Source: an uncultured Lysobacter sp. (GTDB lineage Bacteria; Pseudomonadota; Gammaproteobacteria; Xanthomonadales; Xanthomonadaceae). From it: 9,033 bases of DNA. The notes beneath the pieces were generated by a model. It worked only from the letters and a program-made list of their open reading frames with translations, ran no database searches and had not been told where the DNA came from. Positions 1 to 5,603 of this stretch are shown piece after piece. The stretch covers positions 1 to 9,033 of the forward strand of contig CAMLHR010000028.1 in the NCBI GenBank assembly GCA_946479915.1. The letters run 5' to 3'. How positions within the stretch are numbered: the first letter of the stretch is position 1; every line of letters begins with the position of its first letter. Both the position numbers and the translations under genes were made by a program.

Positions 1-1056
1 GGCAATACGTCCGTGGAGAGCGGCAACCGGCTGACGCTGCTGCGCGACGCGGACGGCGACGGCACGTATGAATTGCAGACCGTGTTCGCGGCCGACCTCA
101 ATGCACCGTACGGGCTCGCGCTGATCGGGAGCGACCTGTACGTCGCCAACCAGGACGCACTAGTGCGCTTCGACTACCAGCCCGGCATGACGCAGGCGGC
201 CGGGCCGCCGGAAGAGGTCGCGCCGCTGCCGAAGGACATCAACCACCACTGGACCAAGTCGCTGGCCGCCAGTCCGGAGGGATTGCTGTACGTCGGCATC
301 GGCTCCAACAGCAACATCACCGAGCGCGGCATGACCGCCGAGGTGGACCGCGCCGTGGTGTGGGAGATCGACCCGGAGACCGGCATGCACCGCGAATTCG
401 CGTCGGGCCTGCGCAATCCGACGGCGCTCGCGTTCCAGCCCGGCACCGGCCAGCTGTACGCGGTCGTCAACGAACGCGACGAACTCGGCGACAACCTGGT
501 GCCGGACTACCTGACGTCCGTGCGCGAGGGCGCGTTCTACGGGTGGCCGTACAGCTACTGGGGCCAGAACGTGGACCATCGCGTGAAGCCGCAGGATCCG
601 GAGAAGGTCGCTTCGGCCGTGGTGCCGGACTACAGCCTGGGGTCGCACGTGGCCGCGCTGGGCCTGGACTTCTCGTCGCCGGTGATGGGCGACGCCTATG
701 CCGAGGGCGCGTTCGTGGGCATGCACGGCAGCTGGAACCGCAGCGAGCCGGCCGGCTACAAGGTCGTGTTCGTACCCTTCAGCGGTGGCCAGCCCGTCGC
801 GGGCGAGCCGATCGACTTCGTCACCGGCTTCCGCGACGGCGAGACCGGCAAGACCTACGGCCGCCCGGTCGGCGTCACCGTCGACCCGCGCGGCGCGCTG
901 ATCGTCGCCGACGACCTTTCGAACACGATCTGGCGTGTCAGCCGGGTTGGTGCCGAACCGGCAGCAATGCCAGTCGTGCCGCCCGATGTCGACGATCCGG
1001 CTGTGGAGGAATCGCCTGCGCCCGCAGAACCTGGCGAACCTGACGCTGGGGCATAA
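1..1056 (+). CDS. PQQ-dependent sugar (sorbosone-like) dehydrogenase, 3' part
   Basis: This is the C-terminal 351 residues of a six-bladed beta-propeller sugar dehydrogenase of the soluble glucose/L-sorbosone dehydrogenase family, enzymes that use PQQ to oxidise sugars or aldehydes, usually in the periplasm. The frame is open to the left window edge (GNTS before a GTG at 13), so the true start and any signal peptide lie outside; the GTG is not a credible start. Typical family segments are visible: RLTLLRDADGDG, LNAPYGLALIGSDLYVAN, the INHHWTKSLA histidine region, SGLRNPTALAF, NERDELGD, GAFYGWPYSYWG, GSHVAALGLDF and MHGSWNR. The protein ends with a Pro/Glu/Ala-rich tail of about 35 residues that is probably disordered. 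No cytochrome c CXXCH motif is present in the visible part. The family assignment is firm; the actual substrate cannot be read from the sequence. The TAA stop lies inside the putative -10 box of the downstream tRNA. Confidence 0.88.
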   Translation, partial: GNTSVESGNRLTLLRDADGDGTYELQTVFAADLNAPYGLALIGSDLYVANQDALVRFDYQPGMTQAAGPPEEVAPLPKDINHHWTKSLAASPEGLLYVGIGSNSNITERGMTAEVDRAVVWEIDPETGMHREFASGLRNPTALAFQPGTGQLYAVVNERDELGDNLVPDYLTSVREGAFYGWPYSYWGQNVDHRVKPQDPEKVASAVVPDYSLGSHVAALGLDFSSPVMGDAYAEGAFVGMHGSWNRSEPAGYKVVFVPFSGGQPVAGEPIDFVTGFRDGETGKTYGRPVGVTVDPRGALIVADDLSNTIWRVSRVGAEPAAMPVVPPDVDDPAVEESPAPAEPGEPDAGA

Positions 1057-1057
1057 T
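1052..1057 (+). promoter_or_regulatory. Putative -10 box of the tRNA-Ile promoter
   Basis: CATAAT matches the sigma70 -10 consensus at five of six positions and is an AT-rich island in GC-rich DNA. It ends 11 bp before the first base of the tRNA, so transcription would begin about 4-5 nt upstream of the mature 5' end. It contains the TAA stop codon of the preceding gene. No good -35 box is seen at the usual distance; CCTGGC at 1030-1035 is the best and is weak. Confidence 0.4.
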
Positions 1058-1068
1058 CGCGCCGCAAC

Positions 1069-1393
1069 GGGCCTATAGCTCAATCGGTTAGAGCAGGGGA
1101 CTCATCGGAAGGTGCCGCCGCGGCGTAATCCGCGGACGGGAACGGGATGAATTCAGGGAACCCTCAGCGGCAGCGCGCCACGGCTGGCCGGTGGCAATCC
1201 TGAGCCAAGCCGGCGGTACACCGCCGGAAGGTGCAGAGACTACCTGGGGGCTGCAGCGCCCTTGATGACAGGCTAGAGCGTCCCGCACCCCACCGGCGTC
1301 ACGCCGAGGGTGAAGAGATAGTCCGCTCCGGGTGGAAACATCCGGGTAGAGCGAATCCCTTGGTTCCAGGTTCGAGTCCTGGTGGGCCCACCA
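1069..1393 (+). tRNA. tRNA-Ile(CAU), interrupted by a group I intron
   Basis: Two exons, 1069-1105 and 1354-1393, join into a 77-nt tRNA with an encoded CCA end. Acceptor stem GGGCCTA (1069-1075) pairs with TGGGCCC (1383-1389); A1390 is the discriminator. The D stem is GCTC/GAGC (1078-1081/1091-1094). The anticodon stem is GGGGA (1096-1100) with TCCCT (1356-1360), closing the loop CTCAT|AA; the intron sits between U36 and A37. The T arm is CCAGG-TTCGAGT-CCTGG (1366-1382). The anticodon is CAU. I call isoleucine rather than elongator methionine because the acceptor stem has C4-G69 and C5-G68, the pairs recognised by TilS, and the D, anticodon and variable regions resemble known tRNA-Ile2 genes. 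C34 would then be changed to lysidine by TilS so that it reads AUA. The gene is essential in bacteria unless a second copy exists, so the intron is expected to splice in vivo. Gene finders may miss it or call only half of it. Confidence 0.92.
1106..1353 (+). ncRNA. Group I self-splicing intron in the tRNA anticodon loop (IC3-like)
   Basis: This 248-nt insert ends in G (omega-G, 1353), and its removal restores a perfect tRNA. Core segments typical of tRNA group I introns are present: TTCAGGGAA (1152-1160), GGCAATCCTGAGCC (1193-1206), GGTGCAGAGACTA (1230-1242) and GAAGAGATAGTCC (1312-1324). They are very like those of the cyanobacterial tRNA-Leu and Azoarcus tRNA-Ile introns as I remember them. 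Pairings I can draw: P1 = CATC (1103-1106) with GGTG (1111-1114), GGAA loop, U·G at the 5' splice site; P2 = CCGCGG (1118-1123) with CCGCGG (1130-1135); P3 = CGGGA (1143-1147) with TCCCG (1281-1285); P4 = TCAGG (1153-1157) with CCTGA (1199-1203); P6a = a 7-bp stem 1210-1216/1221-1227; P7 = GACTA (1238-1242) with TAGTC (1319-1323); P8 = CACCC (1286-1290) with GGGTG (1308-1312) plus an inner hairpin; P9 = CGGGTG (1329-1334) with CATCCG (1339-1344), GAAA loop. There is no homing endonuclease gene inside. Subgroup IC3 is inferred from host site and core; segment 1243-1280 does not fit the usual IC3 plan. Confidence 0.93.
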
Positions 1394-1431
1394 ATTCCGT
1401 TCCCTTGGGCTCGAGCGCACTCGCGCCTCCC

Positions 1432-1439
1432 GGGGGGGA
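1432..1439 (+). promoter_or_regulatory. Ribosome binding site of the Mrr-like nuclease
   Basis: A G-rich run ending GGGGA stands 2-9 bases before ATG 1442 and decides that start over an earlier in-frame ATG at 1382, which lies inside the tRNA T arm and cannot be the real start. A CCTCC immediately upstream (1426-1430) could fold back on the G-run with a 3-nt loop and mask it. Confidence 0.5.
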
Positions 1440-1441
1440 AC

Positions 1442-2407
1442 ATGTCGAACTTCGCAGCCGCCGCCACGCCGCGCGTGGGCCAGGCACGTGCCCGCTACAT
1501 CAAGCTCGGCCCGAAAGGCTGCTGGGAAGACGAGGCGATCGCGAAGGGGATCCTGATCGTCGGCTTCGACACGGGGGACCCGGAGACCTTCGAGCTGTGC
1601 GCCGAGGGCCGCTGGGACGCGCTGGCCGCGGAGTGGGCGCGCTCGAAGTCGAAGGGCGTCGCGACCCGCTTCACCAACGAGACGCGCTTTTACTTCGAGG
1701 ACCCGGGCGACACGCTCTGGTTCACCTTCGCCCATGACCGCCTGTACTGGGGCTACCTTGAGCCCGGCCTGCCGCAACCCTGCGACCCGCGCGACCCGGC
1801 GAACACCACGACCTTCCGACGCATCCGCGGCGGCTGGGCCGACCGGGACCAGCGCGGCAAGCTGCTGACGAAGACGAGCCTGCCCGGCTCGATCACCGCC
1901 GCCGCATCGTTCCGCGGCACCTCGTTCGAACTCGCCGAATACGACCGCGAGCGACTCCTGCAACGCATCCGGGGCATCCACGACCCGGCGGTCGAGCGGG
2001 TGCAACGGGCGCAGGCGGAACTCAGGGCGTCGCTCGGCGAGGTGGTGCAGCGCCTCGACGACCGCGATTTCGAGACGCTCGTGGACATGCTGTTCCTTGC
2101 CGCCGGATGGCGCCGGGTCGGACGCCTCGGCGGCACGCAGAAGACCAAGGACCTCGACCTGCGCATGCCGGTCACCGGCGAGCGCGCCTGGGTGCAGGTC
2201 AAGTGCGCCACGACGCCGCAGGAGTTCGCCGGCTACGTGCGCGCGCACGACCGCATGGAGCAGTACCAGCGGATGTTCTTCGTGTACCACCGGGGCGAGA
2301 CGATCCGCTCGGACCGCGACGACATCGAGGTGCTGGGCGTCGCCGAGGTCGTCGACATGGTCGTCAACGGCGGCTTCGTGGACTGGGTGCTCGAACGCGC
2401 GGGCTAG
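1442..2407 (+). CDS. Mrr-like PD-(D/E)XK restriction endonuclease
   Basis: This 321-residue protein has a C-terminal nuclease domain of the Mrr-cat type. Residues 207-256 give the pattern: helix DFETLV with E211, a Gly/Arg stretch (GWRRVGRLGGTQ), the acidic strand DLDL (D237/D239), and VQVKC with Q252 and K254 as the QxK half of the PD-(D/E)XK site. The N-terminal half (about 18-165) is a separate domain beginning YIKLGPKGCWED and continuing GILIVGF; the same layout (short beta domain with W and GxxxxGF, then Mrr-cat) occurs in predicted type IV or modification-dependent nucleases. I infer that it reads modified or foreign DNA. A charged helical linker (165-205) joins the domains. No methyltransferase or specificity subunit lies nearby, which favours a stand-alone enzyme acting only on modified DNA. 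It starts 48 bp after a tRNA, a frequent place for accessory genes, but base composition is like its neighbours and no attachment repeat is seen. Its TAG shares a CTAG with the stop of the convergent gene. Confidence 0.82.
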   Translation: MSNFAAAATPRVGQARARYIKLGPKGCWEDEAIAKGILIVGFDTGDPETFELCAEGRWDALAAEWARSKSKGVATRFTNETRFYFEDPGDTLWFTFAHDRLYWGYLEPGLPQPCDPRDPANTTTFRRIRGGWADRDQRGKLLTKTSLPGSITAAASFRGTSFELAEYDRERLLQRIRGIHDPAVERVQRAQAELRASLGEVVQRLDDRDFETLVDMLFLAAGWRRVGRLGGTQKTKDLDLRMPVTGERAWVQVKCATTPQEFAGYVRAHDRMEQYQRMFFVYHRGETIRSDRDDIEVLGVAEVVDMVVNGGFVDWVLERAG

Positions 2408-3027
2408 GTGTCGTCGCGCGCCCTCGCCACCGGCAACTGCCAGCCGCGCCGCATCGCCAGGAACCGCAGGCCGAAGCACGCCGCCGCGCCGGCGATCGCG
2501 ACCGGCGCAGGCGGCAGGCCGAACTCGCGGCCGATGACGACGAGCGACGCGCCGAACAGCGCCGCGACCGCGTAGAGCTCGCGCTGCAGTACTGCCGGCA
2601 CCTGCGTCACCAACACGTCGCGCACCATGCCGCCGCCGATGCCGGTGAGGATCCCGAGCATCACCGCGCCGACCGGGCCGACGCCGTGCGCCATCGCCTT
2701 GCTCGCGCCGACGACCGCGAACAGCGCCAGGCCGACGGCATCGAACAGTTGCACGGGATTGCGCAGCCGCTCGATCGCCTCGTAGCGATAGAAGGTCAGC
2801 AGGCCCGCCAGCGTGGAGATGCCGAAGTAGCGCGCGTCCACGATGGCGACCGGCGGCGTGGCGCCGAGCAGCACGTCGCGCGCGATCCCGCCCGCGGTGG
2901 CCGCCGCGAAGGCGAGCACCAGCACGCCGAACAGGTCCAGGCCCTTGCGCACGCCCGCCGTCGCACCGCTGATCGCGAAGGCGAAGGTGCCGATGAAGTC
3001 GATCAGCAGGACGAAGCCGGAGGGCAT
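2404..3027 (-). CDS. TRIC/YadS-type cation channel or glycine transporter family membrane protein
   Basis: This 207-residue polytopic inner-membrane protein belongs to the UPF0126 / trimeric intracellular cation channel family. It has two homologous halves of three helices, each with the family signature: GGIARD at 46-51 and GGGMVRD at 131-137. Six or seven hydrophobic segments fill nearly the whole length, with early segment LLIDFIGTFAFAISG and later segments GLALFAVVG and AVMLGILTGIG. Characterised prokaryotic relatives form trimeric K+ channels, while E. coli YicG/YadS have been linked to glycine uptake, so the substrate here is open. The basic C-terminal tail (after about 190) is cytoplasmic by the positive-inside rule. 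The gene diverges from the fluoride channel with 23 bp between the starts and converges on the nuclease. No Shine-Dalgarno sequence precedes the ATG; a TACGAT box ends 6 nt upstream, suggesting a leaderless message. Confidence 0.87.
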   Translation of the reverse strand: MPSGFVLLIDFIGTFAFAISGATAGVRKGLDLFGVLVLAFAAATAGGIARDVLLGATPPVAIVDARYFGISTLAGLLTFYRYEAIERLRNPVQLFDAVGLALFAVVGASKAMAHGVGPVGAVMLGILTGIGGGMVRDVLVTQVPAVLQRELYAVAALFGASLVVIGREFGLPPAPVAIAGAAACFGLRFLAMRRGWQLPVARARDDT

Positions 3028-3033
3028 GGCCGC

Positions 3034-3043
3034 ATCGTATCCT
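3034..3043. promoter_or_regulatory. Back-to-back -10 boxes of a divergent promoter pair
   Basis: Plus strand TATCCT (3038-3043) lies 7 bp before the fluC ATG; minus strand TACGAT (3039-3034) lies 6 bp before the other ATG. Each matches four of six -10 bases, including the key first A and last T, and each would place the transcript start at or next to the start codon. The -35 boxes would lie inside the opposite genes and are not evident. Confidence 0.35.
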
Positions 3044-3050
3044 GCCCGCC

Positions 3051-3440
3051 ATGGAACACCTGATCCCCGTTGGCCTCGGCGGCGCGCTTGGCGCGATCGC
3101 CCGGTGGAAGCTCGGCGGCTGGCTGCTGCACCTCACCGTGCAGGAGAAGTTCCCGTACCCGACGTTCGCGGTGAACGTGGCCGGCTGCCTGGTGATCGGC
3201 CTGCTCGCCGGCCTGGCCGAGCGCCACGAGATGTTCGGACCGGGCACGCGGCTGTTCCTTTTCACCGGCCTGCTGGGGGGGTTCACGACGTTCTCGGCGT
3301 TCGGCCTGGAAACCCTGTTCCTGCTGCGCCGTGGTGAGCCGTGGATCGCCGCCGCCTACGTCGCGGGCAGCGTGCTGGCGGGGCTCCTGGCCGTCTGGGT
3401 GGGCCTGCGCGTGGCCGGCGTTCCCCTGCGGGCAGGCTAG
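3051..3440 (+). CDS. crcB: Fluoride ion channel CrcB/FluC
   Basis: This 129-residue protein is a full-length FluC/CrcB (usual length about 120-130). It forms a dual-topology dimer in the inner membrane that exports fluoride as a single anion. Visible hallmarks: GLGGALGAIARW with the conserved R18 near the N terminus, NVAGCLVIG with pore Asn42, GLLGGFTTFSAF (73-84) with the Phe-box phenylalanines and the central Na+-binding backbone turn, and E87 after it. Four hydrophobic helices are apparent (about 4-26, 37-57, 67-95, 100-122). There is no purine-rich ribosome binding site; the base string CCTGCCCGCC precedes ATG, so translation may be leaderless. With only 23 bp before the start, no fluoride riboswitch is present directly upstream. 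The gene stands alone; nothing nearby explains fluoride exposure. Confidence 0.93.
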   Translation: MEHLIPVGLGGALGAIARWKLGGWLLHLTVQEKFPYPTFAVNVAGCLVIGLLAGLAERHEMFGPGTRLFLFTGLLGGFTTFSAFGLETLFLLRRGEPWIAAAYVAGSVLAGLLAVWVGLRVAGVPLRAG

Positions 3441-3451
3441 GTCGGGCATGC

Positions 3452-3480
3452 TTTACACATACCCGGGTGGGGCGTAGCGT
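3452..3480 (+). promoter_or_regulatory. Possible promoter of the lipoprotein-regulator unit
   Basis: TTTACA (3452-3457) resembles a -35 box (five of six) and is followed after 17 bp by TAGCGT (3475-3480), a poor -10 match. It lies in the only non-coding stretch before the lipoprotein gene. The palindromes GCATGC (3446-3451) and ACCCGGGT (3461-3468) flank or overlap the spacer and could be operator sites, but both are short and common in GC-rich DNA. Confidence 0.25.
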
Positions 3481-3535
3481 CGAACGGCGGACGATGGCCC
3501 TGTCGCACTTCCGCGACGCCATCCGGAGTCGCTCC

Positions 3536-4216
3536 ATGTCCCCGTCACTCAAGCTCCTCGGCATCGCGGCCGCGATGGGCCTGCTGGCCTGCAGCCAGTC
3601 CACGCCCGCCGCCTCCGCGGCCGACGCCGACCACGCCGACGCCGCGACCCACGCGCCCGCCGCCGCCGCGGCTGACGTTGCCGCGCCGGGCCTGCAGGCC
3701 GCGATGCGCGACCTGTGGCACGGCCACGCCGTCCACACCCGCGACTACGCACTGGCGATGCATGCCGACGACCAGGCCGCGGCCGATGCCGCCGCCGAGG
3801 CGGTGGTCGCCAACGCGGTGCAGATCAGCGACGCCGTCGCCGGCTTCTACGGCGAGCCCGCCGGCGACCGGATGCTCGAGCTGCTCGCGGGCCACTGGGG
3901 GGCGGTGAAGGCGCTGACCGATGCGGGCGACGACGGCGACACGGCGGCGCGCAACAAGGCCATCGCCGACTTGACCGCCAACGCCGGCGCGATCGCCACC
4001 TTCCTGGCCGGCGCCAACCCGAACCTCCCCGAAGACGCGGTGCGTGGCCTGCTCGTCGCGCACGGCGGCCACCACATCCAGCAGGTGCAGCAGGTCATGG
4101 CCGGCAACATGGCAGCCGACGCCGACACGTGGGTCGCCATGCAGGCCCACATGGACGTGATCGCCGACGCGCTGGCCTCCGCGATCGCCAGGCAGTTCCC
4201 GGACAAGGCCGCCTGA
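3536..4216 (+). CDS. His- and Ala-rich helical lipoprotein of unknown function
   Basis: This 226-residue exported lipoprotein has a short basic start (MSPSLK), a hydrophobic stretch and the lipobox LLAC with the lipidated Cys19. Ser at +2 favours sorting to the outer membrane. Residues 20-55 are a low-complexity Ala/Asp/His linker. The body is predicted all-helical and looks like a duplicated helical hairpin: LWHGHAVHTRDYALAMHADDQAAAD (split here: LWHGHAVHTRD, then YALAMHADDQ) near the start is echoed by HGGHHIQQVQQVMAGNM, then WVAMQAH, near the end. Around a dozen His and several Met residues fall on helix repeats, which suggests metal or heme-iron binding, though this is inference. I recall similar uncharacterised proteins with an LW..H...TR motif, but no function. 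Start 3536 was chosen because CGGAG (3524-3528) is a well-spaced ribosome site and the signal peptide begins at once; an earlier ATG (3494) would add 14 residues. The downstream regulator follows after 3 bp, so the two are co-transcribed. Confidence 0.72.
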   Translation: MSPSLKLLGIAAAMGLLACSQSTPAASAADADHADAATHAPAAAAADVAAPGLQAAMRDLWHGHAVHTRDYALAMHADDQAAADAAAEAVVANAVQISDAVAGFYGEPAGDRMLELLAGHWGAVKALTDAGDDGDTAARNKAIADLTANAGAIATFLAGANPNLPEDAVRGLLVAHGGHHIQQVQQVMAGNMAADADTWVAMQAHMDVIADALASAIARQFPDKAA

Positions 4217-4219
4217 TCC

Positions 4220-4882
4220 ATGCAAACGCTCGCATCCCGTCCCGGCGACACGCGGCAGCGGCTCCTCCGGCAACTGCTGCTGTCGCCGGGCGGGTGCTCC
4301 GTCGAGGAGCTCTGCGACCGCCTGCGCATCACCCACAACGCGGTCCGCCAGCACCTGGTGTCGCTGGCGGCCCGCGGCCACGTGGAACGCGCGCCGTCGC
4401 GCGCGACCGGCGGGCGACCGCAGGCGCGCTTCGTGCTGACCGCCGAGGGGCGCGAACTGTTCCCGCGCAACTACGGCGCGATCGCCGCGGCCCTGGTCGC
4501 GCAGCTGCAGGCCCGCATCGGCGAGGACGCCGTCGGGGCGATGCTGCAGGAGCTGGGCGCCTCGATCGCCGCCACCCAACCTCCCCTGGGTGGCGGCGAC
4601 GATGGCGAGGCGATGGCCCGCGCGCTGGCCGAGCGGCTCGATTCGCTCGGGTACGAAGCGTTGCCGGCACGGCATGGCGACGACTGGCAGGTCGAGGCGT
4701 TCAACTGCGTCTTCCATGGTGTCGCGCGCGAGCATCCGCAGGTCTGCAAGTTCGACCTGGCGTACATGGAAGCCGCGACCGGCCGGCGCATGCACCACAT
4801 GGAATGCATCGTGCGCGGCGGGCATGTGTGCCGGTTCCGGATAGGGGAGCCCCGGACAGGCGAGCCACGCGTCGCGGCTTGA
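4220..4882 (+). CDS. SufR-like winged-helix regulator with a four-Cys (probable Fe-S) domain
   Basis: This 220-residue transcription factor begins with a winged helix-turn-helix (about 10-80: GGCSVEELCDRLRITHNAVR then QHLVSLAARGHVER, with the wing GGRPQARFVLTAEG). The C-terminal domain carries four cysteines at 163, 176, 196 and 204 (C-X12-C-X19-C-X7-C) within NCVF, HPQVCKFD, MECIV and HVCRF. This matches the pattern of SufR and related regulators, where such cysteines hold an iron-sulfur cluster sensing iron-sulfur status, oxygen or nitric oxide. Cluster binding here is inferred from the cysteine pattern. No suf/isc genes are in the window, so it is probably not SufR itself; the likeliest target is its own unit with the upstream lipoprotein, 3 bp before it. 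Start ATG 4220 follows the previous TGA directly, with no clear ribosome site, suggesting translational coupling. Confidence 0.78.
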   Translation: MQTLASRPGDTRQRLLRQLLLSPGGCSVEELCDRLRITHNAVRQHLVSLAARGHVERAPSRATGGRPQARFVLTAEGRELFPRNYGAIAAALVAQLQARIGEDAVGAMLQELGASIAATQPPLGGGDDGEAMARALAERLDSLGYEALPARHGDDWQVEAFNCVFHGVAREHPQVCKFDLAYMEAATGRRMHHMECIVRGGHVCRFRIGEPRTGEPRVAA

Positions 4883-4914
4883 CGCCGGCACCATGGCCAT
4901 CGCCCAATGCGGCG

Positions 4915-5601
4915 ATGGATTCGAACGCCCTGCTGGACACCATCGAGCGCGACACCGGCGCGGATCCGCGCTGGGCCGTCGTCTGGCTGCATGGCCTGGG
5001 CGCGGACGGCAACGACTTCGTGCCGATCGTGCGCGAGCTCCTGCGGCCCGGATGGCCCGCGATCCGCTTCGTGTTCCCGCACGCGCCGGTGCGGCCGGTG
5101 ACGATCAACAACGGCATGCGCATGCGGGCGTGGTACGACATCCGCGACCTCGGCTGGGGCGGGACGGCGGACCGTGCGGACCGGGAAGGCGTGGATGCGT
5201 CGGTCGCGCAGGCGGAGGCGCTCATCGCGCGCGAGGTCGCGCGCGGCATCTCCGCGTCGCGCGTGCTGCTGGCCGGGTTCTCGCAGGGCGGCGCCATCGC
5301 CCTGTCCACAGCGCTGCGGCGCACGGAACCGCTCGCCGGGATCGTCGCGTTGTCGACCTACCTCCCGCTGGCGACGCAGGCGGAGGAGGACGCGGCCGCG
5401 GGCGCGAACCGGCAGCCCGTCTTCATGGCGCACGGCACGCACGACCCGGTGGTGCCGTTTGCCGCCGGTGAGCGCGGCGCGGCGCGGTTGCGCGCGCTCG
5501 GGTTCGACGTCGAATGGCACGCGTACCCGATGCAGCACCAGGTCTGCGCGGAGCAGCTGCGCGACCTGGCGGCCTGGCTCGACCGGCGCTTCGCCGCCTG
5601 A
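4915..5601 (+). CDS. estB: Carboxylesterase / lysophospholipase-like alpha/beta hydrolase
   Basis: This 228-residue soluble serine esterase belongs to the phospholipase/carboxylesterase family (like Pseudomonas EstB and human acyl-protein thioesterase; usual length about 215-225). It hydrolyses short-chain esters and possibly acyl thioesters in the cytoplasm. The oxyanion-hole motif HGLGADG is at 26-32, the nucleophile elbow GFSQGG has Ser123, and the acid HGTHDPVV has Asp177. The base is His208 in MQHQV, where relatives usually have GHxV. The family loop FPHAPVRPVTINNG and AWYDI are also present. Start 4915 gives the normal family N terminus; the longer open frame upstream is only a lack of stops. 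It lies 32 bp after the regulator and 2 bp before the sensor kinase, so it probably shares the kinase transcript, an order also familiar in xanthomonads. The symbol follows homology only. Confidence 0.9.
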   Translation: MDSNALLDTIERDTGADPRWAVVWLHGLGADGNDFVPIVRELLRPGWPAIRFVFPHAPVRPVTINNGMRMRAWYDIRDLGWGGTADRADREGVDASVAQAEALIAREVARGISASRVLLAGFSQGGAIALSTALRRTEPLAGIVALSTYLPLATQAEEDAAAGANRQPVFMAHGTHDPVVPFAAGERGAARLRALGFDVEWHAYPMQHQVCAEQLRDLAAWLDRRFAA

Positions 5602-5603
5602 CG

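Noticed and set aside
1106..1353. Homing endonuclease or maturase gene within the intron
   Set aside because: The intron is only 248 nt and fully used by ribozyme pairings; no LAGLIDADG, GIY-YIG or HNH motif is present.
1069..1393. Elongator tRNA-Met(CAU)
   Set aside because: The anticodon fits, but the C4-G69/C5-G68 acceptor pairs and the overall sequence resemble tRNA-Ile2; a TilS-type identity is more likely, though only comparison with the genome's other CAU tRNAs would settle it.
1411..1424. Rho-independent terminator after the tRNA
   Set aside because: CGAG/CTCG gives only a 4-bp stem with no T-run after it.
1371..2450. Genomic island attachment site at the tRNA 3' end
   Set aside because: No second copy of the T-arm/acceptor sequence is seen in the window, and there is no integrase gene.
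3028..3050. Fluoride riboswitch ahead of crcB
   Set aside because: Only 23 bp separate the divergent start codons, too short for the riboswitch aptamer of about 50 nt or more.
1088..3286. A very long minus-strand open frame (732 codons)
   Set aside because: It runs through the tRNA, the intron and several well-recognised genes, its translation is Arg/Ala-rich low-complexity, and it is explained by lack of stop codons in GC-rich DNA.
3494..3535. Upstream ATG start for the lipoprotein
   Set aside because: It would put 14 polar and charged residues before the signal peptide; the ATG at 3536 has a better placed CGGAG and a normal lipoprotein N terminus.
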